A DNA stretch of 64,000 nucleotides from Chloroflexota bacterium (GTDB taxonomy: Bacteria; Chloroflexota; Anaerolineae; Anaerolineales; Villigracilaceae): contig JACRBN010000028.1 in the NCBI GenBank assembly GCA_016213105.1, forward strand, positions 61,237-125,236, given 5' to 3'. The stretch's first letter is position 1; each line of letters starts with the position of its first letter. A program made the translations under genes and the position numbers. This document shows, one piece after another, positions 1-8,619 of this stretch. The notes below the pieces were generated by a model. It did no database searches and was not told the DNA's origin. It saw only the letters and a list, made by a program, of their open reading frames with translations.

Positions 1-181
1 CCAGCGCGTCGGAGGGGCAATCCTTGGAACACAGGTTGCAGCCCGTACACTTGGCGGGATCGTAATACAGCTTGCCGCGAAAGCGCTTGGCAACATCCGG
101 GCGTTCAAACGGATATAACTCCGTGATCGGTTTCTTGAAGAACGAGGTCAGCAGGTCTTTGAACATCGAGCCGATTTTCAT
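1..181 (-). CDS. Ferredoxin-like hydrogenase subunit (HycF/NuoI-like), partial
   Basis: Only the N-terminal ~60 residues are in the window; the gene runs off the left edge. The peptide begins MKIGSMFKDLL and contains a 4Fe-4S motif, CTGCNLCSKDCP, around residue 45. In this family two [4Fe-4S] clusters pass electrons between a soluble donor and the small subunit at the membrane face. It is the last visible gene of a nine-gene minus-strand operon and starts 10 bases after the NuoH-like gene ends. The second cluster motif, if present, lies outside the window. Because the large subunit keeps its nickel ligands, I read this as the ferredoxin-like subunit of a group 4 hydrogenase rather than NuoI of complex I. 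Confidence 0.85.
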   Translation of the reverse strand, partial: MKIGSMFKDLLTSFFKKPITELYPFERPDVAKRFRGKLYYDPAKCTGCNLCSKDCPSDAL

Positions 182-191
182 GGCAGGACTC

Positions 192-1103
192 CTATTTCAA
201 AACAATAAGCGCCAGGATTTGCAGGAGCGCCAGAATCGCGCCAGCCCGCCACCACATGCCCACGGTCTGGTCGATGCGCAGGCGGACGAGCACGGATTGC
301 AGGAAGGCCATCACCAGCAGCAGGCCGAGCGATTTGGCCAGGAAGATCAACGGGTTGCCAAGGCCGCCCAGGTAAAAGGCCGTGACGAGCGAGACGCCGA
401 TCACCATTTCCACCGACCTGCCGATATGGAAGAGGGCCAGGCCGCGCCCCGAGTATTCGGTCAACGCGCCCGCAACGATTTCCGTCTCGGCTTCGGGGGC
501 GTCGAAGGGCGGGAGTTCGAGCTTGCCCATCAGGCCGATCAGGGCAATGACGAAGCCGACCGGCTGCAGGACGATCATCCAATGGGATTCCGTGTAGGCC
601 ACGATCTTGCCGATCTGCCAGGAGTCGGCGGCCATGGCGGGGCCGAGCAGGGCCAGCAGGAAGGGCGCTTCGTAGGCGAAGAGCTGGGTCAGCGTGCGCG
701 TCGCGCCGACGATGGAGAAGCGGCTGGCGGAGTTCCAGCCTGCCAGGCCCATGCACATCGTCAACAGCGAAAGCAGGTAGAGCGTGACGATCAGATCGCC
801 GGGGAAGGAATATGCAGGCTGAATGCCGAAGATCGGCACGTACAGCGCAGCGGTCAATGCGCCCGAAAGTGCGACGACCGGCAGGCCAAAGAACAGGGCC
901 TGGTTGACGCCCAGCGGCTGGATCTCTTCCTTCGCAAGCAGTTTGATCGTATCGGCCAGCGGCTGGAACCAGCGCGGCCCGACGCGGTTTTGGAAGCGCG
1001 CCACCAGCTTGCGGTCGGCCCATTCGTACAACATGCCGCTAAAGATCAGGCTGAGGCCCGCGGGAAAGAACATGATGGAGGTAATCGCGAGGAGGGTTTC
1101 CAT
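192..1103 (-). CDS. NuoH/HycD-like membrane subunit of the hydrogenase complex
   Basis: A 303-residue, strongly hydrophobic protein of the NuoH/HycD/EchB family, which anchors the hydrophilic arm and forms the entry of the ion path. Two family signatures are visible: an ERK-like cytoplasmic loop, WADRKLVARFQNRVGPRWFQ, followed by PLADTIKLLAKEE near residues 27-62, and PFDAPEAETEIVAG with TEYSG near residues 200-220. Length matches the family (about 300). Its ATG overlaps the stop of the large-subunit gene by one base, indicating translational coupling. In complex I this subunit also lines the quinone cavity; whether a quinone is used here cannot be seen. Confidence 0.9.
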   Translation of the reverse strand: METLLAITSIMFFPAGLSLIFSGMLYEWADRKLVARFQNRVGPRWFQPLADTIKLLAKEEIQPLGVNQALFFGLPVVALSGALTAALYVPIFGIQPAYSFPGDLIVTLYLLSLLTMCMGLAGWNSASRFSIVGATRTLTQLFAYEAPFLLALLGPAMAADSWQIGKIVAYTESHWMIVLQPVGFVIALIGLMGKLELPPFDAPEAETEIVAGALTEYSGRGLALFHIGRSVEMVIGVSLVTAFYLGGLGNPLIFLAKSLGLLLVMAFLQSVLVRLRIDQTVGMWWRAGAILALLQILALIVLK

Positions 1104-2773
1104 TATCGGCTCTTATATTTCTCGATCCCATACGCGCGCAGGTCGAACCACGACATCGTCTGGCTGCCATTCTTGCGGCGCACGGTCACCATGCGGTCGT
1201 TGCACGAGAAGCACGGATCCATGCCCGAGATCATCATCGGCATGTCGGCCAGTTGATGTCCGACCGCCTTGTTGAGCACGGAGGTCCAGTTGCACAGGCT
1301 GGGTGTGCGGATCTTGATGCGGGTCGGGCTTTCGCCGCCTTCGCTCTTGATAAAGTAGAAGGCCTCGCCGCGCGGAGCCTCGACCCGGCTGACCGTTTCG
1401 CCAGCGGGGACTTTGCGGGGGAAGCGCACCGTCAAATCACCCGCGGGCAGGTTATCCACCAGCGTGCGGATGGTGAAGCACGTAACCAGCAACTCCTTCA
1501 AGCGGACGGCGAACTTCGCTTCCAGGTCGCCGCGCTCGTCGGTGACGATGCTGATCGGGAAGTGTTTGTAGGCGCCGTAGGGAGAATCCAGCCGCACGTC
1601 GCGCACCAGGCCCGAGGCGCGCGCCGTGGGACCCAACGCGCCGTACAGGATGGCTTCGTCGCGGGTCATGGTGCCGATGCCGCGTGTCCGTTGCAGAAAC
1701 ATCGCATCCGTGCTGACGATGTCCAGGTAGTAGCGGATGCGCTCCTCGAGATAGTCCATCGCCTTGTGAATGGACTTGGATTCCGCCGGGCCGATATCCT
1801 GTTTCACGCCGCCCAGCACACTGATCGAGTAGTTGACGCGGTTGCCCGTGATCTCCTCCAGCAGGTTCATGATGGTCTCGCGGTCGCGCCACGAGTACAT
1901 GAACAGGGTGTCGAAGCCGGCTTCGTGCGCCACCACTCCCAGCCACAGCAGGTGACTGTGGATGCGCTCCATGCCCGCGATCAATTCGCGGATGGCCAGC
2001 GCGCGCGGAGACACTTCCACCTGGGCCAGTTTTTCGACCCCCATGGCGTAGGCGCTGGTATGGGTGTGCGAGCAGATGCCGCAGATGCGTTCGAGCAAAT
2101 AAAGGTTCTGGATCCAGTTGCGCTGTTCGGTGGCCTTCTCGATGCCGCGATGGACGTAGCCCAGGCGCATTCTCGCGCCCGTGATGATCTCACCGTCCAC
2201 GGCGAACTCGAAGTGACCGGGTTCCTTGAGGGCGGGATGCTGCGGGCCGATCGGGACGATGAACTTGTTGCCCATACGTCCCTGTTCGGGGATTTTCGGA
2301 ACGTCGCGTTCCACGGGCGCGGCATCCTCGATCTTGAAATCCCTGCGGTTCGGGAAGACACCGTCGGGCCAATCATCGGGCAGGAAGAGGTGGGTCGGGT
2401 CGGGGGTGCCGACCACGGTCACGCCGAGCATCTCGCTCAGTTCGCGCTCGTAGAAGGAGGCCACCGGGACCTGGTCCGCCACGGAGTCGATCTCGGGCTG
2501 TCCCTCGCGCGACAAACGCACGCGCAGGGAGGTGACCGCGGCGGCATCGCAGAAGTGGTAGAGCGCTTCCATGTAGCCAGCCTCGACTCCCAGGTCCAGG
2601 CCTGTGATCGCGGAGAGGTAGCCGCAGTCCGCGGCGAGCATGGCGGCCGTGGCTTTCGTCAGGTCGCCCGCGTCGATGACCACATCCAGGCGGTTGGTCT
2701 CGGGGGCGAAGGTTTCCCTGGTAAACGGCGCCAGGGCATCCTTGGCGCGTTGGAGGCGTGCTTCGGTATTCAT
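1103..2773 (-). CDS. Group 4 [NiFe] hydrogenase large subunit, fused NuoC-NuoD (HycE-like)
   Basis: A 556-residue fusion of a NuoC-like 30-kDa domain (about 1-150) and a NuoD/hydrogenase large-subunit domain (about 165-556), the same architecture as HycE. The sequence shows both nickel-binding motifs: ERICGICSHTH (Cys231 and Cys234) and DPCFSCNDR (Cys521 and Cys524). NuoD of true complex I has lost these cysteines. The 29 residues after Arg527 resemble the C-terminal tail that a HycI-type endopeptidase removes from HycE during maturation. The function inferred is proton reduction or H2 oxidation coupled to ion pumping by the membrane arm. No hyp maturation genes are in view. The start overlaps the small-subunit stop (ATGA). 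Confidence 0.88.
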   Translation of the reverse strand: MNTEARLQRAKDALAPFTRETFAPETNRLDVVIDAGDLTKATAAMLAADCGYLSAITGLDLGVEAGYMEALYHFCDAAAVTSLRVRLSREGQPEIDSVADQVPVASFYERELSEMLGVTVVGTPDPTHLFLPDDWPDGVFPNRRDFKIEDAAPVERDVPKIPEQGRMGNKFIVPIGPQHPALKEPGHFEFAVDGEIITGARMRLGYVHRGIEKATEQRNWIQNLYLLERICGICSHTHTSAYAMGVEKLAQVEVSPRALAIRELIAGMERIHSHLLWLGVVAHEAGFDTLFMYSWRDRETIMNLLEEITGNRVNYSISVLGGVKQDIGPAESKSIHKAMDYLEERIRYYLDIVSTDAMFLQRTRGIGTMTRDEAILYGALGPTARASGLVRDVRLDSPYGAYKHFPISIVTDERGDLEAKFAVRLKELLVTCFTIRTLVDNLPAGDLTVRFPRKVPAGETVSRVEAPRGEAFYFIKSEGGESPTRIKIRTPSLCNWTSVLNKAVGHQLADMPMMISGMDPCFSCNDRMVTVRRKNGSQTMSWFDLRAYGIEKYKSR

Positions 2774-3270
2774 GCGTGGTCTCCAATCTCAGGGCGGATC
2801 GGCTGCGGCCGCGTGCCCTCTTTGAGGTGATTCAATAATTTGACGACGCCGTCGATGATCGCTTCGGGGCGCGGCGGACAACCGGGGATGTAGGCATCCA
2901 CAGGCAGGACTTCGTCGATGTGGCCGACGACGTTGTAGCAGCCCGCGAAGGTGCCGCCCGAAATGCCGCACGAGCCGACCGCCACCACGAATTTCGGTTC
3001 GGGCATCTGCTCGTAGACGCGCAGCAGACGCTCCCGCGCCTGGCGGGTGACGGGCCCCGTGCAGACGAGGATGTCCGCGTGGCGGGGGCTGCCCTTGAGC
3101 TTGATGCCAAAGCGCTCGATGTCGTAGTACGGCGTGAGCGTGGCCAGGATCTCGATGTCACAGCCGTTGCACGAGCCGCTGTTGAAGTGGATGATCCACG
3201 GCGAGTTGACGCGCGCCCAGGTGGTGATGCCGGTCACGACCTTGTTGATAAAGTTTGGAGTTGTGATCAT
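2770..3270 (-). CDS. [NiFe] hydrogenase small subunit (NuoB/HycG-like)
   Basis: A 166-residue protein with the start chosen at MITTPNF; an upstream in-frame ATG would add 18 unconvincing residues. It carries the proximal [4Fe-4S] ligands Cys34 and Cys37 in SGSCNGCDIE, Cys101 in VGSCGISGG and Cys131 in PGCPPRP. The CNGCDIE spacing is the group 4 hydrogenase form; complex I NuoB has adjacent cysteines instead. It sits between the ferredoxin-like subunit and the large subunit in the electron path. The gene overlaps the large-subunit gene by four bases. Confidence 0.9.
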   Translation of the reverse strand: MITTPNFINKVVTGITTWARVNSPWIIHFNSGSCNGCDIEILATLTPYYDIERFGIKLKGSPRHADILVCTGPVTRQARERLLRVYEQMPEPKFVVAVGSCGISGGTFAGCYNVVGHIDEVLPVDAYIPGCPPRPEAIIDGVVKLLNHLKEGTRPQPIRPEIGDHA

Positions 3271-3371
3271 AAAACTTCTCGTTTCTGGCGGTGGTTTCGA
3301 CACCGCACTTGTGTGCTGGTGCAAGTGTACGCCCGCCGCTGGCGCGGCAGGCTACTCAACCACCAGGCCAA

Positions 3372-3686
3372 TCATCCAAGGATCAAGGCGATCAGCGCCA
3401 GGATCAGACCGCCGATGTAGACACCGGTAAACGGTGAGAAACCACTGGTGCCGATCATCAGCACACCCAGGTGCAGCACCGCGAAGAACAACGCCACCTT
3501 GAAGAACGGACGGTAGCCAGGCGCGGCGGGTTGGGAGTCGTGTTCCTCGCCGCCTGCATATTTTTCACGCTTGCTGGCGTTGGCCTTGCCGCGCACCGCA
3601 ACGGCGCGCCCGATCAACGACAGGATGGCGACCAGCGCCATGTAAAAGGTGAAGGCGATGACGGGGGAGAGAATCAGGTCAGACAT
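3372..3686 (-). CDS. Small membrane subunit, NuoA/MbhI-like
   Basis: A 104-residue protein with an N-terminal transmembrane helix, a polar loop containing EKYAGGEE (reminiscent of the conserved acidic loop of NuoA) and two further hydrophobic helices near the C-terminus. It lies between the antiporter-like subunit (12 bases upstream) and the small-subunit gene (about 100 bases downstream). Position and topology suggest the NuoA-like or MbhI-like linker between the membrane arm and the catalytic arm. Sequence identity is weak, so the exact family is uncertain. Confidence 0.6.
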   Translation of the reverse strand: MSDLILSPVIAFTFYMALVAILSLIGRAVAVRGKANASKREKYAGGEEHDSQPAAPGYRPFFKVALFFAVLHLGVLMIGTSGFSPFTGVYIGGLILALIALILG

Positions 3687-3698
3687 GTCTTCACCATC

Positions 3699-5222
3699 CT
3701 ATTTGAAAATGCTCATCAGGGCCGCGCCCGCGGGCTCGGTCAGCCAGTTCATCAGCGACGGGAACAGGCCCAGCACGACCACCGCCAGCGCCAGGAGCAG
3801 CAGCGGCAGTTGCAGCGTCCAACTGATGGCCGCCGACCCCTTCTTCACCGACGTGGCCGACACGCACCGATACATGCGGTTGACCAGCGGCGCGTAGTAG
3901 GCCAGCGAGAGCACGCTGTTGAGGGCCGCAAAGACCACGAAGCCCATCAGCCAGCCATTCCCGCTTTGGAAGCCTGCCACGAAGATCTGCCACTTGGACA
4001 TGAAGCCCGCCAGTGGAGGCAGCCCACCCAGGGCCAGCAGCGCGATGCTCAGCGAAAGCGCCACCCACGGATAGCGGGTGGAGATGCCGTTCAGGTCGTG
4101 CGCCACCAGCGGACGGTGGATACCCTGCTCGTGGAACAGCGCGTACATCGCCGCGCCGACCGCCAGAAAGGCCAGTCCCTTCATCAGCATGTGCGTGAAG
4201 AGATGGAAGGACGCGCCCTGCGCCCCCGCCGCCTGCCCGCTGACCAGGGCGATGCCCAGGCCCATCAGGATGTAGCCAATGTGGCTCAGGCTGGAGAAGG
4301 CCAGCATGCGCTTGACCTGCACCTGTTGCAGGGCCAGCAGGTTGCCGTACAGCATGTTCAAGGCGCCGAAGCCGAGCAGCAGCCAGCCCCACGAAAGCGC
4401 AAACCCCGTCAGCGTGGAGAGGGCGCGCAGCATGGCCACCAGGCCCGCTTCGATGACCACGCCCGAAAGCATGGCGCTGATCCCGCTGGGGGCCTGCGAG
4501 TGCGCGTCGGGCAACCAGGTGTGCAGCGGTACCATCGCCACCTTGACGCCAAAGCCGATGAAGAACAGCGCGCCCGCGGCCAGCAGCCCCAGGTGGTTGA
4601 GTTTCATCGTGCCGACCATCAACTGGATCTGATCCATGTCGAGGGTGCCCGTTTGCGCCAGCACCAGCGCCACGCCCAGCAGGGCCAGCACCGATCCCAC
4701 CGCGCTTTGCACCACGTACTTCATGCCCGCTTCGAGCGAACCGGGTTGTTCACGATAAAAAGCCACCAACAGGTATGAAGAAACCGCCATGGCCTCGAAC
4801 CAGACCCACAGGTTGAACAGGTCGTTGGCGCAGCCCAGCCCGATCATCAGACCGATCATGGCCAGCAGCATGGCGTAATATTTTTCCTCGCCGATCTCGC
4901 CCGCCATGTAGCGGCCCGAGAACAGGATCGCCAGTGTGCCCAGCGTCAGCACCATCGCGGCCAGCAGGAAGGTCAGCCCATCGAGCTGGATCCAGATGCT
5001 CTCGACGTTGGTGAACAGGCGCTTGCCGCCCGCCTGGAATTCCAGCCACAAGTTGACGAAGGGCCACCAGGTGGCGGTTACGGCCAGCAGGGCCAGGGCG
5101 CGCACGATCCAGCCCTGGCGGTTCAAGACCTCAGCGCGGGAAGTTAATCGCCCGAACAGGTACACCACGGGCGAAGAGACCAGTGGAATGCCGATCAAGA
5201 GGGCAAACATCGAAACGTTCAT
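3699..5222 (-). CDS. Antiporter-like membrane subunit (NuoM/NuoN-like)
   Basis: A 507-residue polytopic protein of the NuoM/NuoN/MrpD family (proton-conducting antiporter). The start is set at MNVSMFALL, whose ATG overlaps the stop of the NuoL-like gene; an upstream in-frame extension is GC-rich noise. Family features include a conserved Glu in the LWVWFEAMAVSSY segment, a Lys in KVAMVPLHTWLPDAHSQAP, and HIGYILMGLG. It belongs to the membrane arm and presumably carries one ion-translocation path. Length is normal for NuoM/N. Confidence 0.88.
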   Translation of the reverse strand: MNVSMFALLIGIPLVSSPVVYLFGRLTSRAEVLNRQGWIVRALALLAVTATWWPFVNLWLEFQAGGKRLFTNVESIWIQLDGLTFLLAAMVLTLGTLAILFSGRYMAGEIGEEKYYAMLLAMIGLMIGLGCANDLFNLWVWFEAMAVSSYLLVAFYREQPGSLEAGMKYVVQSAVGSVLALLGVALVLAQTGTLDMDQIQLMVGTMKLNHLGLLAAGALFFIGFGVKVAMVPLHTWLPDAHSQAPSGISAMLSGVVIEAGLVAMLRALSTLTGFALSWGWLLLGFGALNMLYGNLLALQQVQVKRMLAFSSLSHIGYILMGLGIALVSGQAAGAQGASFHLFTHMLMKGLAFLAVGAAMYALFHEQGIHRPLVAHDLNGISTRYPWVALSLSIALLALGGLPPLAGFMSKWQIFVAGFQSGNGWLMGFVVFAALNSVLSLAYYAPLVNRMYRCVSATSVKKGSAAISWTLQLPLLLLALAVVVLGLFPSLMNWLTEPAGAALMSIFK

Positions 5223-6967
5223 GAAGCACTCCAAAGCAGGATACCCAGCACGACCACCAGGGCGCCGATGATGCCGACCACGTTCCAGTTCATCTCGCCC
5301 GTCTGCGTTTTCTGCACCACCGCAGCGGATTGGAACACCGCCTTGACGACCTGCTGATTCAACCAATCCAGGCCGAAGCTCTGGCGGCTGAGCGCCTCCA
5401 GCGCCGCGGGGACGGGGGCCGTGGCCTGTTTTCTGACCATCCAGCTGACCGCCAGCCCGAGCGCCACCACGCCCAACGCGATGTAGGTGGCGGGCGCGAG
5501 GAAGATTTCCTCGGCCAGCGCGCCCAGCGTCAACACGTGGAATTCGTGGAACGGCAGGGTGTGTTCGAGCAGGGCAGAGAAGCCGCCTGCGAACAGCCAG
5601 GTGGTCAGCGAACCGACCGCCAGGATGCCCAGCGAGATCTTCATGGCCCTGCCTGCGTCATGCGCGTGCAGCGCCTCGCGCGGCTCGCCGAAGAAGACCA
5701 TCCAGCTCATGCGCAGGGTGTAGAAGGCCGTCAGGCCCGCGCCGAGCAACATGCCGACGTAAGCCCACAGCGGCGTGTGCTTAAGGCCTTCTTCCAGGAT
5801 CAGTTCCTTGCTCCAGAAGCCGTTCATGATCGGCAAGCCCGCCAGCGCCAGCGCGCCCAGGATGAAGACGTTGCGCACGAAGGGCATCTGTTTGCCCAGC
5901 CCGCCCATCTTGCGCATGTCGCGCGTGCCCGCGCTGTGGATGACCGAACCCGCCGCCAGGAACAACAAAGCCTTGAAGACGGCATGGCTCAAAAGATGGA
6001 ACTGGCTGGCGAAGATGCCGCCCGCGCCGATGGCGTAGACCATGTAACCCAACTGGCTGACGGTCGAGTAGGCCAGCGCGCGTTTCAAGTCCATGGCGGT
6101 CAGGGCCATGACGGCCGTGATGAGGGCCGAGATCATGCCCACCAGCATGACCGCGAAGGTCCAGCCGGGGACATGTTCGAAGACAGGGTAAAAACGAGCG
6201 AGGAGATACACGCCCGCGTTGACCATCGTGGCCGCATGGATCAGGGCGCTGATGGGCGTCGGCGCTTCCATCGCGTCGGGCAGCCAGGTGTGGAACGGGA
6301 ACTGCGCCGACTTGGCCGCCGCCGCCAGCAGGAAGCCAAATCCCATCACGGCCAGCAGGTTCGGGGTGATCTCGGAAGAGCGCGCCAGCAGGTCGGGGAT
6401 CTGGTACGTGCCCAGCGTCCCGAACACGGTCAGGGCGCCCGCCAGCAATCCCACCCCACCCAACTGCGTGATGATGAGCGCTTTTATGCCGCCCGCCACC
6501 GCCTTGGGATCATCATTATAGAAGGAGATCAGCGCGTACGAACACAGCGCTGTGATCTCCCAGAAGAAGAACAGGAACAGCAGGTTACTGCTCAGCACCA
6601 GGCCCGTCATCGCGCCGATGAAGAGCAGCACGAAGGAGTAGAAACGGCCCAGTTGATGCTCGCCCTTCATGTAGTCCACCGCGAAGAGGACAGCCAGCGA
6701 ACCGACCACGCAGGCGATGGCCGCCAGCGCCACCGCAAGGCCGTCGGCGATGAAGGTCAGGTCGCCAAACAAGTTGCCCATCGGCAGGGAGAAGGCTGCG
6801 TCGCTCGAAGCCAGCGGAATGAGAAGGACTGAAAGGATGCCAGCCAGGACGGAAAAACCCACCGCCAGACCGTGCTGCCATTTGGGGCGGCTGTCCCCCA
6901 CGCGCCAAACCACGAGTGCGCCCAGCCAGGGAACGAGAATTAAAGATAAGACAAGCAGGCCAGTCAT
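5219..6967 (-). CDS. Antiporter-like membrane subunit (NuoL/HycC-like)
   Basis: A 582-residue protein from MTGLLVLSL with the NuoL/MrpA-N fold: FFFWEITALCSYALI carries the conserved Glu, and SAQFPFHTWLPDAMEAPTP carries the half-helix motif. A long C-terminal portion follows, as in NuoL. It is the second proton-pumping-type subunit of the operon. Its start lies two bases from the end of the NuoK-like gene and its stop overlaps the NuoM-like start. The nearest alternative label is hydrogenase-4 subunit B / HycC. Confidence 0.88.
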   Translation of the reverse strand: MTGLLVLSLILVPWLGALVVWRVGDSRPKWQHGLAVGFSVLAGILSVLLIPLASSDAAFSLPMGNLFGDLTFIADGLAVALAAIACVVGSLAVLFAVDYMKGEHQLGRFYSFVLLFIGAMTGLVLSSNLLFLFFFWEITALCSYALISFYNDDPKAVAGGIKALIITQLGGVGLLAGALTVFGTLGTYQIPDLLARSSEITPNLLAVMGFGFLLAAAAKSAQFPFHTWLPDAMEAPTPISALIHAATMVNAGVYLLARFYPVFEHVPGWTFAVMLVGMISALITAVMALTAMDLKRALAYSTVSQLGYMVYAIGAGGIFASQFHLLSHAVFKALLFLAAGSVIHSAGTRDMRKMGGLGKQMPFVRNVFILGALALAGLPIMNGFWSKELILEEGLKHTPLWAYVGMLLGAGLTAFYTLRMSWMVFFGEPREALHAHDAGRAMKISLGILAVGSLTTWLFAGGFSALLEHTLPFHEFHVLTLGALAEEIFLAPATYIALGVVALGLAVSWMVRKQATAPVPAALEALSRQSFGLDWLNQQVVKAVFQSAAVVQKTQTGEMNWNVVGIIGALVVVLGILLWSAS

Positions 6968-6968
6968 C

Positions 6969-7274
6969 CTAACCTCGCAGGGAAGAGATCTTCGGGATGT
7001 CAAGCGTGCCCAGGCGCATGCGCACCTGCACCGCCAGCGCCAGCGCCACCGCCGCCACGACCGTATCGGCCACGATGACCGTCGCCGCCACGCTCTCGCC
7101 GATGCCGGGATGGCCGCTAACCTTGCCCGCCGCCACGAAGGCCAGCACCACAGCCTTGACCAGCAGTTGCAGCACGATCACGATCTTGATCAGGTTGCGG
7201 GTGATGAGCAGGCCGTACAGGCCCACGCCCAGCAGGCAGGCCACAACGATCACGATTAAAGTAATCAAGTTCAT
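6969..7274 (-). CDS. NuoK/MrpC-like membrane subunit
   Basis: A 101-residue protein with three hydrophobic helices, the size and pattern of NuoK/MrpC. It begins MNLITLIVIVVACLLGVGLYG, followed by a helix with NLIKIVIVLQLLVKAVVLAFV, and ends with a third helix containing VIVADTVVAAVALALAVQV. In this family the helices carry buried charged residues of the ion path. It is coupled to its upstream neighbour by an ATGA overlap. Confidence 0.8.
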   Translation of the reverse strand: MNLITLIVIVVACLLGVGLYGLLITRNLIKIVIVLQLLVKAVVLAFVAAGKVSGHPGIGESVAATVIVADTVVAAVALALAVQVRMRLGTLDIPKISSLRG

Positions 7275-7855
7275 ACGGGAACCTCAATTTCGGGAGCCGC
7301 TTCAGCTTTATGCAGGCCCGCTTCCTGATGGGCGATCACCGCGCTGACCGACTCCATCATTTCGGGTTCGATCACGTCCTCGGTGATGGTCTTGCTCTCG
7401 GTCAACAGGCCAAGGATACCCATCACGCCCGAGAAGATCAGCGCCACCTGGATCCAGACGTCCAGCGCGCGCTGTTTCCAAAGCACATCCACCAGCAGCA
7501 GGTCGCGGGTCGCCTGCGGCAGGGGCAGCAGCGGCAGGGTCATCCAGCCGATCAGGCCTGCAGCGGCGGCCACCAGCACGAAGGCCAGCGGTTTGGGGAT
7601 GATCGAGGGCGGGTCCTGCGTGTCCTCACCCACCATGCTCAGGGCGTAGACCAGCAGCACCGTCACCAACCCCGCCCCCACGCTGAGCTCGATCACGGCC
7701 ACTTCCGTCGCGCCCAACATGAACAACATCACGGAAACCAGCGCACTGACCACGGCCAGGAATAGTGAAGACGTCAGCAACCGCGGCGACCGCACTGCCC
7801 GATAGGCGCAAAAAATTGCACCCAAACTCAAAAGTGCATAAGGGATCATTTCCAT
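7271..7855 (-). CDS. NuoJ/MrpB-like membrane subunit, first gene of the hydrogenase operon
   Basis: A 194-residue membrane protein starting MEMIPYALLSLG. The third helix region, EVAVIELSVGAGLVTVLLVYAL, matches the pattern of NuoJ and of the MrpB/MbhD DUF4040 domain. A soluble acidic tail follows the last helix. It is the first gene of the minus-strand operon, so the promoter should lie in the AT-rich stretch just above 7855. Whether it is closer to NuoJ or to MbhD cannot be settled by eye. Confidence 0.75.
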   Translation of the reverse strand: MEMIPYALLSLGAIFCAYRAVRSPRLLTSSLFLAVVSALVSVMLFMLGATEVAVIELSVGAGLVTVLLVYALSMVGEDTQDPPSIIPKPLAFVLVAAAAGLIGWMTLPLLPLPQATRDLLLVDVLWKQRALDVWIQVALIFSGVMGILGLLTESKTITEDVIEPEMMESVSAVIAHQEAGLHKAEAAPEIEVPV

Positions 7856-8017
7856 TGATTAGCTCTCCAATACTACGAACGAGAGTGTAGCCTCGTTATT
7901 ATACCTTGTTATGTGAAAAATATCACAATTTGTAATGTCAACCTTCCTGACCTTTGTGACAACTTATGGTGGTCAATAAGTCTAAATGATGAGAACGCGA
8001 CTGGGATATTAGGCAAA

Positions 8018-8047
8018 CAAAAAAAGCCAGAGAACGGCCTCTGGCTT
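8018..8047 (-). terminator. Rho-independent terminator
   Basis: A stem AAGCCAGAG / CTCTGGCTT with a five-base loop lies between 8024 and 8047. It is followed, on the minus strand, by a run of seven T. It ends the 8068-8598 gene or the two-gene unit that includes the GNAT gene. Confidence 0.8.
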
Positions 8048-8067
8048 CGAAAATCACCACTCCCCTC

Positions 8068-8598
8068 TTACTTTTGCCTGGGAATCAACCCGCCTGCGAT
8101 TGCATACAAAATCCCAGCGATAAAGAAGAAAAACTTGATCGAGGCGCAACCCGCCGCCAGTCCAGGCCAGGGATTGGACGCCCCGTACGAGAGGATGTGC
8201 CACAACGCGAAGTTCTCGACCGCGTCGAACAGCGCCGCGATAAACGCGCCCCAGCCTGCCGCCGCGCCGAGGGAACGCAGCCAACCCTGATGGCGCCCCG
8301 CCGCCAGCAGCGTCGCCAGGGCGATGAAAATCGCGTAAATCGGCATGAATAGATAGTCGAAGCCCAGGCCGAAGGCGGCGTTCAAACGGGCGGACTCGTC
8401 CCACGAGGCCAGCATCGCCGCCGCCTTTTCGGCCGTGCCCGCCAGCTCGTACGAGACGATGCCGTTGGGCGCGGCGGGGGTTTTCATCGGCATGTCCAGG
8501 GCCTGGAAAATGATGAACATGCCCAGGGTCAGGAGCAGAAAGGTGACGAAGAGCGGCGCGCGGGAATCGCGGTGAACGAATTCCAATGGATGCTGCAT
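8068..8598 (-). CDS. Four-helix membrane protein of unknown function
   Basis: A 176-residue protein with about four predicted membrane helices (roughly residues 17-35, 85-103, 112-133 and 150-172), joined by short loops. The N-terminus MQHPLEFVHRDSR is cytoplasmic by the positive-inside rule. I do not recognise a family. It lies 21 bases downstream of the GNAT gene on the same strand, probably cotranscribed, and ends at a clear terminator. Confidence 0.75.
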   Translation of the reverse strand: MQHPLEFVHRDSRAPLFVTFLLLTLGMFIIFQALDMPMKTPAAPNGIVSYELAGTAEKAAAMLASWDESARLNAAFGLGFDYLFMPIYAIFIALATLLAAGRHQGWLRSLGAAAGWGAFIAALFDAVENFALWHILSYGASNPWPGLAAGCASIKFFFFIAGILYAIAGGLIPRQK

Positions 8599-8619
8599 GA
8601 TCCCTCCCAGTGTTGAAGG

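Noticed and set aside
1103..2773. True complex I NuoCD
   Set aside because: All four nickel-ligand cysteines and a HycE-like tail are present, which complex I has lost.
72..6832. Long plus-strand open frames opposite the hydrogenase operon
   Set aside because: They are rich in Gln, His and Arg with no domain pattern and lie antisense to well-conserved membrane proteins; a GC-rich side effect.
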